Below, one piece after another: positions 16,692 to 24,162 of a stretch of 52,555 bases of DNA. Source of the DNA: Alphaproteobacteria bacterium (GTDB taxonomy: Bacteria > Pseudomonadota > Alphaproteobacteria > SHVP01). Below the pieces are notes generated by a model. The model did not search any database and was not told where the DNA came from. It was given only the letters and a program-made list of their open reading frames with translations. The first letter of the stretch is position 1. Every line of letters starts with the position of its first letter. Position numbers and translations under genes: made by a program. The stretch is taken from NCBI GenBank assembly GCA_016869765.1, contig VGES01000024.1, positions 1 to 52,555 of the forward strand. The letters are read 5' to 3'.

Positions 16692-18254
16692 ATGATCAGT
16701 CTCGAAACGAAGCGAGCGTGGCGCCGGGTAGGTTTGGCCGGTACCACGGCCCTCGCCGCACTGCTGGCTTCGACGGTCGTCAGCGCGCAACAACTGCCGC
16801 CGGACACGCTGCGCCTCGGGCTGCGAACGCTGCCGCCCGCCTTCGGCCAACCCGACCAGGGCACGGCCTCGCCGCTCGTCTACGCGTTGTGGCCGATGTA
16901 CGACTCCTTGACCAGAGTGAACCTGAAGTCCGAGGTCGAGCCACTGTTGGCGGTCGAGTGGAAGAACATCGACGCGACGACGTGGCAGTTCAAGCTACGC
17001 CCGAACGTCAAGTTCTCGAACGGTCAGACGGTGAACGCCCAAGATGTCGCGGGCTGGTTCAACTACCTGATGACCGACGCCGGGGTTGGCACGGTCGCCG
17101 GCACCAACATGCGCAACCTGGCGCGCCTCGATTCGATGCGCGCGATCGACCCGCTTACGCTCGAGGTCAAGACCAAGTCGCCGCAGCCGATCCTGCCCAA
17201 CATGATGTCGCAGGCCTGGGTGCCGGAGTTCAAGGCGCTGCGCGACGCCGGTATGCCGGCGTTCGGCAAAGCGCCCGTGGGCACCGGCCCCTACAAGCTC
17301 GTATCCTGGAAGAACGAAGAGGTCGAGTGGACCGCCAATGAGACGAGCTGGCGGGCGCCTCGGATCAAGAACCTCAAGGCCGTGACCCTGGTCGAGGCCG
17401 CGACGCGCGACCAGGCCATCCTGTCCGGACAGATCGATATCGCGCAGGGATTGGCGTTCGACTCGGCCGATCGGCTCACGCGTGACGGGCACGTGATGGA
17501 CTACGCCAAGCGACCCTCGGTCATGGGCTGGCGCCTATTCGCCACCTCACGGCCGAATCCGTTCAACGACAAGCGGGTCCGCCAAGCCGCCAACTACGCC
17601 ATCGACCGCGAGTCGATGTCGAAGAACCTGTTGCGCGGCCAGGCCAAACCCGCGAGCCAGTGTGCGACCGACTTCACCAACGGCTACAACCCGCGGATCG
17701 AGCCCTACACGTATCAGCCGCAGAAGGCGAAGCAGTTGCTGACCGAGGCGGGGCACCCCAATGGCTTCGACACCATCATCGAGGTCATCACGGGATCGTT
17801 CCCGGCCGACGCCGAAATCTATCAGGCGGCGGCAGCCAATCTGACGTCCGTCGGCATTCGGGTCGAGTTGCGCCAGATCGTGTTCGCCGACTGGCTCAAG
17901 AAATGGTTCGTCCCGGCCGGCACGCCGACCATGGGCTTCGTCGGTGGCGGCTTCCAGAACGAGTGCCACAATGACCAGATGGATGCGATCGGTTCGTTCC
18001 GGAACCTGTCGTGCCGGCACACACCGGCGCACCATTGCGATCAGGACGAAATGAAGCTGATCGAGGCGGTCGAGGCCGAGTTCGATCCGGCTAAGCGTAA
18101 GGTGATTCTCGAGAACCTGCTGGCGCTCAACAAGGAAAACGCGCCGATGATCTGGTTCACCGAGTTGCTCGACGTGACCGGCCTGCACAAGCGCGTGCAG
18201 GGCTTCACCAACGAGATCCAGCGCTGGAACGTGCATCAGGTGACGTTCCGCTAA
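16692..18254 (+). CDS. ABC transporter substrate-binding protein, family 5 (orphan)
   Basis: A 520-residue periplasmic binding protein of the dipeptide/oligopeptide/nickel (SBP_bac_5) class. A Sec signal (residues 1-33, with AALLASTVVSAQQ) precedes DTLRLGLRTLPPAFGQ. Family blocks are the LAVEWKNIDATTWQFKLRPNV region, VKFSNGQTV and GTGPYKLVSW, then RQAANYAIDRESM in lobe II. The start at 16692 follows GGGGGGAGGAAAG. No permease or ATPase gene lies beside it, so it must use a transporter coded elsewhere. Two conserved-looking His/Cys clusters (ECHNDQMD; CRHTPAHHCD) near the C-terminus may form disulfides or a ligand-contact loop. A strong terminator follows. Confidence 0.88.
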   Translation: MISLETKRAWRRVGLAGTTALAALLASTVVSAQQLPPDTLRLGLRTLPPAFGQPDQGTASPLVYALWPMYDSLTRVNLKSEVEPLLAVEWKNIDATTWQFKLRPNVKFSNGQTVNAQDVAGWFNYLMTDAGVGTVAGTNMRNLARLDSMRAIDPLTLEVKTKSPQPILPNMMSQAWVPEFKALRDAGMPAFGKAPVGTGPYKLVSWKNEEVEWTANETSWRAPRIKNLKAVTLVEAATRDQAILSGQIDIAQGLAFDSADRLTRDGHVMDYAKRPSVMGWRLFATSRPNPFNDKRVRQAANYAIDRESMSKNLLRGQAKPASQCATDFTNGYNPRIEPYTYQPQKAKQLLTEAGHPNGFDTIIEVITGSFPADAEIYQAAAANLTSVGIRVELRQIVFADWLKKWFVPAGTPTMGFVGGGFQNECHNDQMDAIGSFRNLSCRHTPAHHCDQDEMKLIEAVEAEFDPAKRKVILENLLALNKENAPMIWFTELLDVTGLHKRVQGFTNEIQRWNVHQVTFR

Positions 18255-18273
18255 GAGTGGAGTTTTTGAGACA

Positions 18274-18306
18274 AGAGGGGCGGCCGGTGGCCGCCCCTCT
18301 TTTTTG
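18274..18306 (+). terminator. Rho-independent terminator after the solute-binding protein
   Basis: A 12-base-pair hairpin (AGAGGGGCGGCC at 18274-18285, loop GGT, GGCCGCCCCTCT at 18289-18300) is followed by a T-run to 18305. It ends the single-gene unit starting at 16692 and separates it from the lipoprotein gene at 18347. Confidence 0.85.
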
Positions 18307-18346
18307 TCCGGTGGTCAATCGGCCGCGACCATGGAACGATGGCAGC

Positions 18347-18895
18347 ATGATGCGCTTGGTCGCGTTGATGGCCGCCGCCCTGATGGCGGGTTGCGCCGCT
18401 GGCGATGCCGCCGCGCCAATGACCGCGGCGGTCGCGCCGGGCCTGGGCGCGGCCGAGCGCGACCGCGCCATTGCGCTCGCCGAAGCCGATCAGCCAGGCG
18501 GCCGTGTCGTCGCCGTGACATCCCATCCCGACCCGACCCGCCGCATCGCCGTCGTGCTGCGTTACGATCCGGTCGTGGACCTCACGCGACGAGCGTTCAT
18601 CGACGTCGCACGGGGCGAGGTGCTGCGCCGCGACGACCTCAAAGCCTACCCCACGCCTCTCCACCCCGAGGAGATCGAGCAAGCCCTCGCGCTGGCCCGG
18701 CGCGCGGTCCCGGCCGTCGAAACCGCGTTTCGTGCCCCGGGAGGGCCGCCTCGCCACGACTGGGTCAACGTTGTCCATGGCGCCGGCCCCAGGTTCGGCC
18801 ATCGCCTCGTGGTGCTGCGCTTCCATCACCGTGAGCTGCCGGCCAGCGTCCTCGTCGACCTCACAGCCGGAACGGCGGTGCGCGATGATAACTAG
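18347..18895 (+). CDS. Putative lipoprotein resembling copper amine oxidase N-terminal domains
   Basis: A 182-residue protein starting MMRLVALMAAALMAGC, a lipobox with Cys16 as the predicted lipid site. The body has two similar modules. Each pairs a helix (ERDRAIALAEA; HPEEIEQALALARRA) with a beta-sheet ending in RRAFIDVARGEVL or ASVLVDLTAGTAV. Both endings resemble the VDLTAGRV strand seen in the N2 and N3 domains of copper amine oxidases. The following gene overlaps its last 11 bases and encodes the matching catalytic domain. I infer that the two chains may together make a split amine-oxidase-like enzyme, with this one anchored to a membrane. It could also simply be a decayed or repurposed N-terminal half. 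Confidence 0.55.
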   Translation: MMRLVALMAAALMAGCAAGDAAAPMTAAVAPGLGAAERDRAIALAEADQPGGRVVAVTSHPDPTRRIAVVLRYDPVVDLTRRAFIDVARGEVLRRDDLKAYPTPLHPEEIEQALALARRAVPAVETAFRAPGGPPRHDWVNVVHGAGPRFGHRLVVLRFHHRELPASVLVDLTAGTAVRDDN

Positions 18896-20135
18896 AGGGC
18901 TCGTCGTTCTCCTGGGGTTGTTCGCGACAGGTGTGGCCGCGGCCCAGCCCGTGGCGCCATGCCCGACCAGCGATCGGAGCGAGCAGTACTTCCCGCCCGG
19001 GAGCGCGCCGGAGCGGGCAAGCAGCGGTTGGCGGATCGCGTGGCAACTCTGGCCGGCGACGCCGCCCAACGGACCCGCCGCAAAATGGGTGATTGCGGGC
19101 GCCGAATTCATGACGCGTGGACACGACGGCGCCCCACGTTGGCTCAAGGTCCTCGACCATCTCCACCTCTCGGAGATGTACGTGCCCTACGATAGCGGCC
19201 ACGAGCTGTTCGATATCTCGGCCAACAACTTCTCATTTGTCCCGATCGCCGAGGGCACGTCCGTTGCCGCGGCCGCTCCTACGCCACCCTGCCACCACCG
19301 TCAGATCGTTCTCGAAGAAGTCCGCGACGACGATGTCCGTTGGGTCGACGACCGGAGGGCAAGCCAGATCGGCCGCGGCCACGAACTCGTCCTGTGGGCG
19401 ACGCTCGACGGCGGCAACTACCGTTACGTGGTCCGTTACGGCTTCGCCGACGACGGCTCGATCCGTGCACGGGTCGGAGCAACCGCGAGCAACCTGCATC
19501 ACCGGCGCCGCGACCGCGATCCGCGCGCCGAGGTCGTTGCCGAGGACGACATCCATGTCCACATGGCGGGGTGGCGACTGGAAATGCACCTGGGCGATCC
19601 CGCGGCCAATCGCGTGACGCTGCTCGAACGGCGCGCGTGTTCCGATCCAGGCGCCGCCTGTGGCACCGAACGTGGCGCCGTCCTCGAACGACGGACGTTC
19701 CTCAACGAGGGTAGCGCAGTCTGGCGCCCCGAACGCTTCGGCATGATCGTCATCGAGAACGGTGCGGGCGAGCGTCGGCCAGGCTACACCATGGTCCCGC
19801 GCAGCGCCGGGGTCGTTCGCAGTGCCCGCCCGTTCAGTCAGTCGGATTTCTGGGTGTCACGGCGCGATCCCCAAGCGCTCCTCGCCGGATGCGCGCGACG
19901 CATTCCCCCGGAATGGGTGTTCATCGATCTCCCGACCTGGCAGTCCTGCCCGCAGACCCTCGTCGGGCACGCCGCCGTACTATGGCACCAGAGCGCGGCC
20001 TATCACTGGCCGCGCGGCGAGGATTTCGGGGCCGGCAGCGATCACCGCGATTCGGGCGTCGCAACCACGGCTTGGTCAGGCTTCGACCTGATCCCGCGCG
20101 ACATCCTGCCGGGGACGCCGCTGTTGCGGCGTTAG
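18885..20135 (+). CDS. Copper amine oxidase-like catalytic domain protein (short form)
   Basis: A 416-residue secreted protein (signal MITRGLVVLLGLFATGVAAAQP). It matches the catalytic domain of copper/topaquinone amine oxidases: HLSEMYVPYDSG (family L/IAEMVVPYGD), NYRYVVRYGFADDGSI, HVHMAGWRLEMHLGDPAANRV and AAYHWPRGEDF. The copper ligands are kept: His224, His226 and His374. The precursor tyrosine of topaquinone would be Tyr179, but its flanks differ from the T-x-x-N-Y-D/E consensus: DGGNYR, with Asp at -4 relative to Tyr and Arg at +1. The usual N2/N3 domains are missing and are seemingly coded by the overlapping upstream gene. It is periplasmic by signal peptide. Whether it makes topaquinone and oxidises amines is uncertain. 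Confidence 0.7.
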   Translation: MITRGLVVLLGLFATGVAAAQPVAPCPTSDRSEQYFPPGSAPERASSGWRIAWQLWPATPPNGPAAKWVIAGAEFMTRGHDGAPRWLKVLDHLHLSEMYVPYDSGHELFDISANNFSFVPIAEGTSVAAAAPTPPCHHRQIVLEEVRDDDVRWVDDRRASQIGRGHELVLWATLDGGNYRYVVRYGFADDGSIRARVGATASNLHHRRRDRDPRAEVVAEDDIHVHMAGWRLEMHLGDPAANRVTLLERRACSDPGAACGTERGAVLERRTFLNEGSAVWRPERFGMIVIENGAGERRPGYTMVPRSAGVVRSARPFSQSDFWVSRRDPQALLAGCARRIPPEWVFIDLPTWQSCPQTLVGHAAVLWHQSAAYHWPRGEDFGAGSDHRDSGVATTAWSGFDLIPRDILPGTPLLRR

Positions 20136-20178
20136 CCGTACGGCGGGCTCTCTCCCTGCGCCGGAGAAGCGGCCGAAG

Positions 20179-20382
20179 CTATTCGTCGAGGATAAACGTC
20201 ACTTCCATCGTGATGCGGTACTCGGCGATCTTGCCCTTGGCGACCTTGGCCTTTTGGCTCACCACCTCGAGGCCGGTGATGCCCCGCAACGTGCGTGCGG
20301 CACGGCCCAGGCCACGGTCCACCGCATCCTGAAAATTCTTGCTCGACGACGACGTGATCGTGGTTACGCGGGCAACAGCCAT
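20179..20382 (-). CDS. Dodecin family protein
   Basis: A 67-residue protein with the complete dodecin fold sequence: an N-terminal strand (MAVARVTTITSSSSKNF), a helix (QDAVDRGLGRAARTL), and two strands (GLEVVSQKAKVAKGKIAEY and RITMEVTFILDE). Dodecins form hollow 12-mers that bind FMN, riboflavin or FAD pairs and act as flavin stores or scavengers, sometimes also CoA. The ATG at 20382 is preceded by GGGAGGAACC. The gene follows methyltransferase paralog 1 by 19 bases in the same direction, so the two probably share a transcript. It converges with the amine-oxidase-like gene. Confidence 0.93.
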   Translation of the reverse strand: MAVARVTTITSSSSKNFQDAVDRGLGRAARTLRGITGLEVVSQKAKVAKGKIAEYRITMEVTFILDE

Positions 20383-20401
20383 GGGTTCCTCCCGGTTGAC
20401 G

Positions 20402-21526
20402 TTAAGACTTACGCGCCTCCAACAAATACCAATCACCACGCAACATCGCCGTACGATAGGCCGACGGCGCCAACAGGTCCTGCACGTTGCGGCGACGGAA
20501 TCCGGCGTGCTCGGCTTCGGCCACGAGATCCATCTCGAACAATCGCGGCATGAACGGCTCGTCGTTGTAGTGAGCCTCCCAATAGGCGCCGATCTGATCG
20601 AACGGGTCACGCCGGAACTTGTGAAAGCCGGGAACCTCGCTGTGGACGGCCATGCCGCCGGGGGCGAGCAGGCGATAGGTCTCGCGCAGGATCTTCGGCA
20701 CGGCCCGCGCCGAGGTTTCATGGAACAGGATGTGGGAAACGATCAGGTCGAAGAACCCGTCGTCGAAATCCGTTGCCTCGGCCGACTGCTGGACGAAGTG
20801 GACACGCTTGCCGAGCCCCTCCGCTCGCGCGTGCGCGTAGCGCAACTGTGCGGCAGCGACGTCGATGGCGTGAACCTCCGCCTCCGGAAAGGCATCGACG
20901 TAGGGCAGCGTCGAGTGGCCCGCCGCACAACCCATGTCGAGAATGCGACGCGGCGAGAAATCCGGGCGCGTCCGACGCAGGTGCGCGATCACCGTGGCGC
21001 CCATGTCGTCATTGAGCGGTCCGAGCGTTCCCGTCGCATAGCTGTAGACGGCATGATCGTAGAGCGCGCCCGCGAACAGGTCGTCGCTCCCGTGATAGCC
21101 GCCGGGCTGAATGTGGATGTCGACCAAGGTGTTGTACCGCGGGATGGTCACCTTGGGGTCGAGGCGGAGCGATCCCCTGGTGCGTCCCGCGGTGAGTTTT
21201 CGCGCCGCCGTCCGTACCGTCTCGTAGCACCGTTCCGTGGTCTCGCCCGAAGCCGCCCACATCATCTCCTGCTGCGTCCGCTTCAGCGACGAGAACATCT
21301 GATAGACCGGTTCGTTCAGCATCGCGCGCCGAATCTCGTGGCGATTGTGGGGCTTGCGTCCGTGGTCGCGCGAGAACTGCGGCACAACGCGCCCGTCATA
21401 GGCCAAGCGATTGCCGGGCAATACATCGGCAAACAGGTTGCGCTTGAAGCTACGCACGAATTCCTGGCGCGAGGCTTCGTCGTGGGTAGCCCTGGGCAAT
21501 ACCGGGTGCTGAAACTGACTCGACAT
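20402..21526 (-). CDS. Long SAM-dependent methyltransferase, paralog 1 of 4
   Basis: A 374-residue cytoplasmic protein. Residues about 1-165 form a domain I do not recognise, opening QFQHPVLPRATHDEASRQEF and containing LKRTQQEMMW, RLDPKVTIPRY and QPGGYHGSDDLFAGALYD. From about residue 190 a class I (Rossmann) methyltransferase fold follows: motif I ILDMGCAAGH, acidic end of strand 2 in EVHAIDVA, then FDLIVSHILFHETS and LLAPGG. Three paralogs elsewhere in the window share both halves. The ATG at 21526 follows AGGGGAG. The substrate is unknown. It is upstream of dodecin in the same operon, suggesting a link with flavin metabolism, which is only inference. Confidence 0.82.
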   Translation of the reverse strand: MSSQFQHPVLPRATHDEASRQEFVRSFKRNLFADVLPGNRLAYDGRVVPQFSRDHGRKPHNRHEIRRAMLNEPVYQMFSSLKRTQQEMMWAASGETTERCYETVRTAARKLTAGRTRGSLRLDPKVTIPRYNTLVDIHIQPGGYHGSDDLFAGALYDHAVYSYATGTLGPLNDDMGATVIAHLRRTRPDFSPRRILDMGCAAGHSTLPYVDAFPEAEVHAIDVAAAQLRYAHARAEGLGKRVHFVQQSAEATDFDDGFFDLIVSHILFHETSARAVPKILRETYRLLAPGGMAVHSEVPGFHKFRRDPFDQIGAYWEAHYNDEPFMPRLFEMDLVAEAEHAGFRRRNVQDLLAPSAYRTAMLRGDWYLLEARKS

Positions 21527-21647
21527 GAACACTCCCCTAAGGTCGATCGTGGCGAGAGCTTACCACCCGTTGCCAGCGGCCTTGAAACCGCAGGCGGTTG
21601 TCCAGGGTATCGCTAGGAGGTCGGCGGCGAAAACCGGGGGCGATGCG

Positions 21648-21791
21648 ATGAATTCTGCAGGATTCTGGCGCCGGATCTGGCAATTGCTCGCCGGTCGACG
21701 CGATACGCGGCTGCTGCTGGCAACGCTCGGCCAGGCCCGCGAACGACCGGCCGACGAACTGGAAACCTGGCGACGGCAACTTCGTCACTAG
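21648..21791 (+). CDS. Small hypothetical protein (47 aa)
   Basis: A short open frame, MNSAGFWRRIWQLLAGRRDT at the start, gives a 47-residue basic, helical peptide with a tryptophan-rich N-terminus and a charged C-terminus. It fills the gap between methyltransferase paralog 1 and the histidine kinase and converges with the kinase gene (three bases between the stop codons). Its ribosome-binding site is weak, and I recognise no family, so it may be spurious. Confidence 0.3.
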   Translation: MNSAGFWRRIWQLLAGRRDTRLLLATLGQARERPADELETWRRQLRH

Positions 21792-21794
21792 GTG

Positions 21795-23141
21795 CTAGGC
21801 CGCATCGCGGCGGCGCTCGGGCAGGTCGACGAAAAATGTTGTCGGATGCCCGGCTTTGCTCTCGAATCCGATCGTCCCGAAGTGCCGCTCGACCAGCAAC
21901 TTCGCGATCGCCAGGCCGAGCCCGGTTCCGCTCGCGCCTTTGCCGCTGTGGGCACGACTGAAGCGCTGGAAGATGCGGCCGCGGAACTCGTCCGGGATGC
22001 CGGGGCCATCGTCGCTCACGTCGAAGCGAACAAAATTGCCGTGGCGGCGTAGGACGGCACGAACGTGGCCGTTGGCCGGCGAGAACTTGATCGCGTTCGA
22101 CAGTAGGTTGGTCAACACCTGAATCAGTTGATCGCGATCGCCGAGGATGAGCGCGTCATCGTCGGTGCGCTGAACTTCGATCGCGACGCCGCGCTCGTAA
22201 GCGATCGGCGTGATCGCCTCGATCGCTTGGCGCAGCACGGCGTGAGCGTTGAGCGGCACGAGTCTGGTATCGATCGCGCCCGACTCGATACGCCCGAGGT
22301 CGAGGATGTCGTTGATCAGGCGGACGAGCCGATTGCTGCTGGACGCTGCGATACGGATCAGTTTTCTGGCCTCTGGCGGAATCTCGCCCGCCATGCCGGC
22401 ATCGATCATCGACAGCGACCCCTCGACGGCGGTGAGCGGCGTACGCAATTCGTGACTGACCATCGACACGAATTCGTTCTTGATCTCTTCGACGCGCCGA
22501 CGCTCGTCGACATCGATCACCGTGATCTGGACGGCGGGAGCGCCATCCCAATCGATCTCGCGAACCGCGGCCTCTACCCAGATTTCGCTGCCATCGAGCC
22601 GCCGGGCCGGGAACACCGAGCCCGCCGACAGGAGGTTGCGCTTCTCGCCCTGGGGGCGAAAGGTTTCGCCCTCGCGCAGCGGTCGCGGCGCGAGCGAGGC
22701 CTGTGAACCGAAGCGGTAGACGTGTTCGGGGGAGTCGAACCCGAAGATCTCGGCGTAGGCCCGATTGCAATAGAGCGGCAGGAAATTGCGTTGAATGCAG
22801 ATGCCCTGGATCGAGCCGTCCGCCAAGGCGCGAAATTTCTCGGCGCTTCGTTCGGCGGCCGCCTCCGCCTTGAGCAGGCGATCGACGACGAAGCACAGTG
22901 GGTAGAACGCGATCAGACTCACGCCCAAAGGAATGACGATGATCATCGCCCCCCCGAATGGGCGCTCGGAGTACCCCGGCAGGCCCATCAGCTCGATCCC
23001 CACAACGGCGACGGCATTGATCAGGGCCGTCAAAACCAATGCGCCAGCGACGCTGCTACCGAGAACGCCGGCACGTTCGATGCCGGCGACGAGCCAGCCG
23101 GGCAAACTGGTCGAAGCGTTGGTCTTGCTGCCGTCGGTCAT
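21795..23141 (-). CDS. PAS-domain sensor histidine kinase
   Basis: A 448-residue inner-membrane sensor kinase. Two membrane segments lie near residues 25-50 and 64-88, then a PAS domain (about 100-225: EKFRALADGSIQGICIQ, with YAEIFGF). The dimerisation/phosphoacceptor box is VSMVSHELRTPLTAVEG. The ATPase domain has the N box LLSNAIKFSPA, G1 DDGPGIP, and G2 GTGLGLAIAKLL. It lacks a receiver domain and no response regulator gene is near, so its partner is elsewhere. Its start is 2 bases after the stop of the hydroxyacid dehydrogenase gene, so expression is coupled to that enzyme. The signal is unknown; the short periplasmic loop makes cytoplasmic PAS sensing likely. Confidence 0.9.
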   Translation of the reverse strand: MTDGSKTNASTSLPGWLVAGIERAGVLGSSVAGALVLTALINAVAVVGIELMGLPGYSERPFGGAMIIVIPLGVSLIAFYPLCFVVDRLLKAEAAAERSAEKFRALADGSIQGICIQRNFLPLYCNRAYAEIFGFDSPEHVYRFGSQASLAPRPLREGETFRPQGEKRNLLSAGSVFPARRLDGSEIWVEAAVREIDWDGAPAVQITVIDVDERRRVEEIKNEFVSMVSHELRTPLTAVEGSLSMIDAGMAGEIPPEARKLIRIAASSSNRLVRLINDILDLGRIESGAIDTRLVPLNAHAVLRQAIEAITPIAYERGVAIEVQRTDDDALILGDRDQLIQVLTNLLSNAIKFSPANGHVRAVLRRHGNFVRFDVSDDGPGIPDEFRGRIFQRFSRAHSGKGASGTGLGLAIAKLLVERHFGTIGFESKAGHPTTFFVDLPERRRDAA

Positions 23142-23143
23142 GC

Positions 23144-24121
23144 CTAGTGTCGGTCGTCGGCGCCGACCAGCCGGTCGGCGCGTCCCTCGGCGAGGTAGCG
23201 GCGCACGTTCTTCGCCGCATGGCGCGCGGCGCTCGTCAGGTAGCCAGCGACCTGAGCCGAATTGTGCGGCGAACCGAGAACGTTGGGCAGATCGAAGAAC
23301 GGATGTCCGATTTCGAAACGTCCGTGGCTCAGGGGTTCGATCCACCAAGCATCGAGGCAGGCCGTGAATTCGGGCGTCGCCTTCAGGTGGGCATAGAGCG
23401 CCGCTTCGTCGATCACAGCGCCGCGGGCGACGTTGACGATGATCGCGGTCTTCTTCATCCAGGACAGCTCGCGCGCCCCGATCAGGTGATGGGTGCGCCG
23501 GTTGAGGCCGAGCGACAACACCACGAGATCGGCCGCACGCAACACCGGCTCCAGGTCCTCGAGCGTGCCGATGAATTCGAGGTTGTCGGTCGTCCGCCCC
23601 GACCGGTTGAGCCCGTAGACCCGCATCCCGAAGGGCCGAACCAGGCGCGCGGTCTCGCGCCCGATCGCGCCGTAGCCGATGATCGCGCACGCCCCATCGC
23701 GCAGGGTTCCGAGCGCCCCGAACTGGTCGAAATCGCCTTTGGCCATGCGCACGTGGCGATCGAGCAGTTTCTTGGCACCGGCCAGCGCCATCGCCAGGAC
23801 GTGCTCGGCCATCTGTTCGGCGAACGCGCCGCCGTTGTGCGCGATCAACGTCGTGCTGGGCAAAAGATCGAAGGGCACTCGGTCGACGCCGGCGTACATC
23901 AGTTGCACGAGCTTGCGATCGGCGTGGGCGAGTTCGGTGGGTCGAAACTCCGACTTGATCGACTGCGTGAAGAACGCGTCAGCGGCCTGGACGGCTGCCA
24001 CGCGCTCGGCCTCGGGAAAATCCGTCAGGCGGCGAACGGTCGCCGCACCGCCGATCACATCGGCGATGGCGGCAAGCACCGGCGCGCGTGCGGCATACGT
24101 GACCAATACGGAACGGGACAT
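23144..24121 (-). CDS. D-2-hydroxyacid dehydrogenase, NAD(P)-dependent
   Basis: A 325-residue enzyme of the D-isomer 2-hydroxyacid dehydrogenase family. The nucleotide-binding fold is seen at IIGYGAIGRETARLVRPFG (residues about 148-166), the active-site Arg in NVARGAVIDEAAL, and the catalytic His in GSPHNSAQV. The family reduces 2-keto acids or oxidises D-2-hydroxy acids such as glyoxylate/hydroxypyruvate, phosphoglycerate or lactate; the exact substrate is not clear. The ATG at 24121 gives the usual family length. It is the first gene of a two-gene operon with the histidine kinase. Confidence 0.9.
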   Translation of the reverse strand: MSRSVLVTYAARAPVLAAIADVIGGAATVRRLTDFPEAERVAAVQAADAFFTQSIKSEFRPTELAHADRKLVQLMYAGVDRVPFDLLPSTTLIAHNGGAFAEQMAEHVLAMALAGAKKLLDRHVRMAKGDFDQFGALGTLRDGACAIIGYGAIGRETARLVRPFGMRVYGLNRSGRTTDNLEFIGTLEDLEPVLRAADLVVLSLGLNRRTHHLIGARELSWMKKTAIIVNVARGAVIDEAALYAHLKATPEFTACLDAWWIEPLSHGRFEIGHPFFDLPNVLGSPHNSAQVAGYLTSAARHAAKNVRRYLAEGRADRLVGADDRH

Positions 24122-24162
24122 GAAAAACCTCGGACGGCCGAGAACTCTAGCACGCTCCCGCG

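Noticed and set aside
20136-20178. Short CTCTCC...GGAGAAG imperfect palindrome between the amine-oxidase-like gene and dodecin as a terminator.
   Set aside because: Weak stem, no T-run on either strand; kept only as a possible extragenic palindrome fragment.
23142-23690. N-terminal extension of the histidine kinase frame over the dehydrogenase gene.
   Set aside because: The extension is antisense-like, out of frame with the dehydrogenase, and the natural start with a membrane segment is at 23141.
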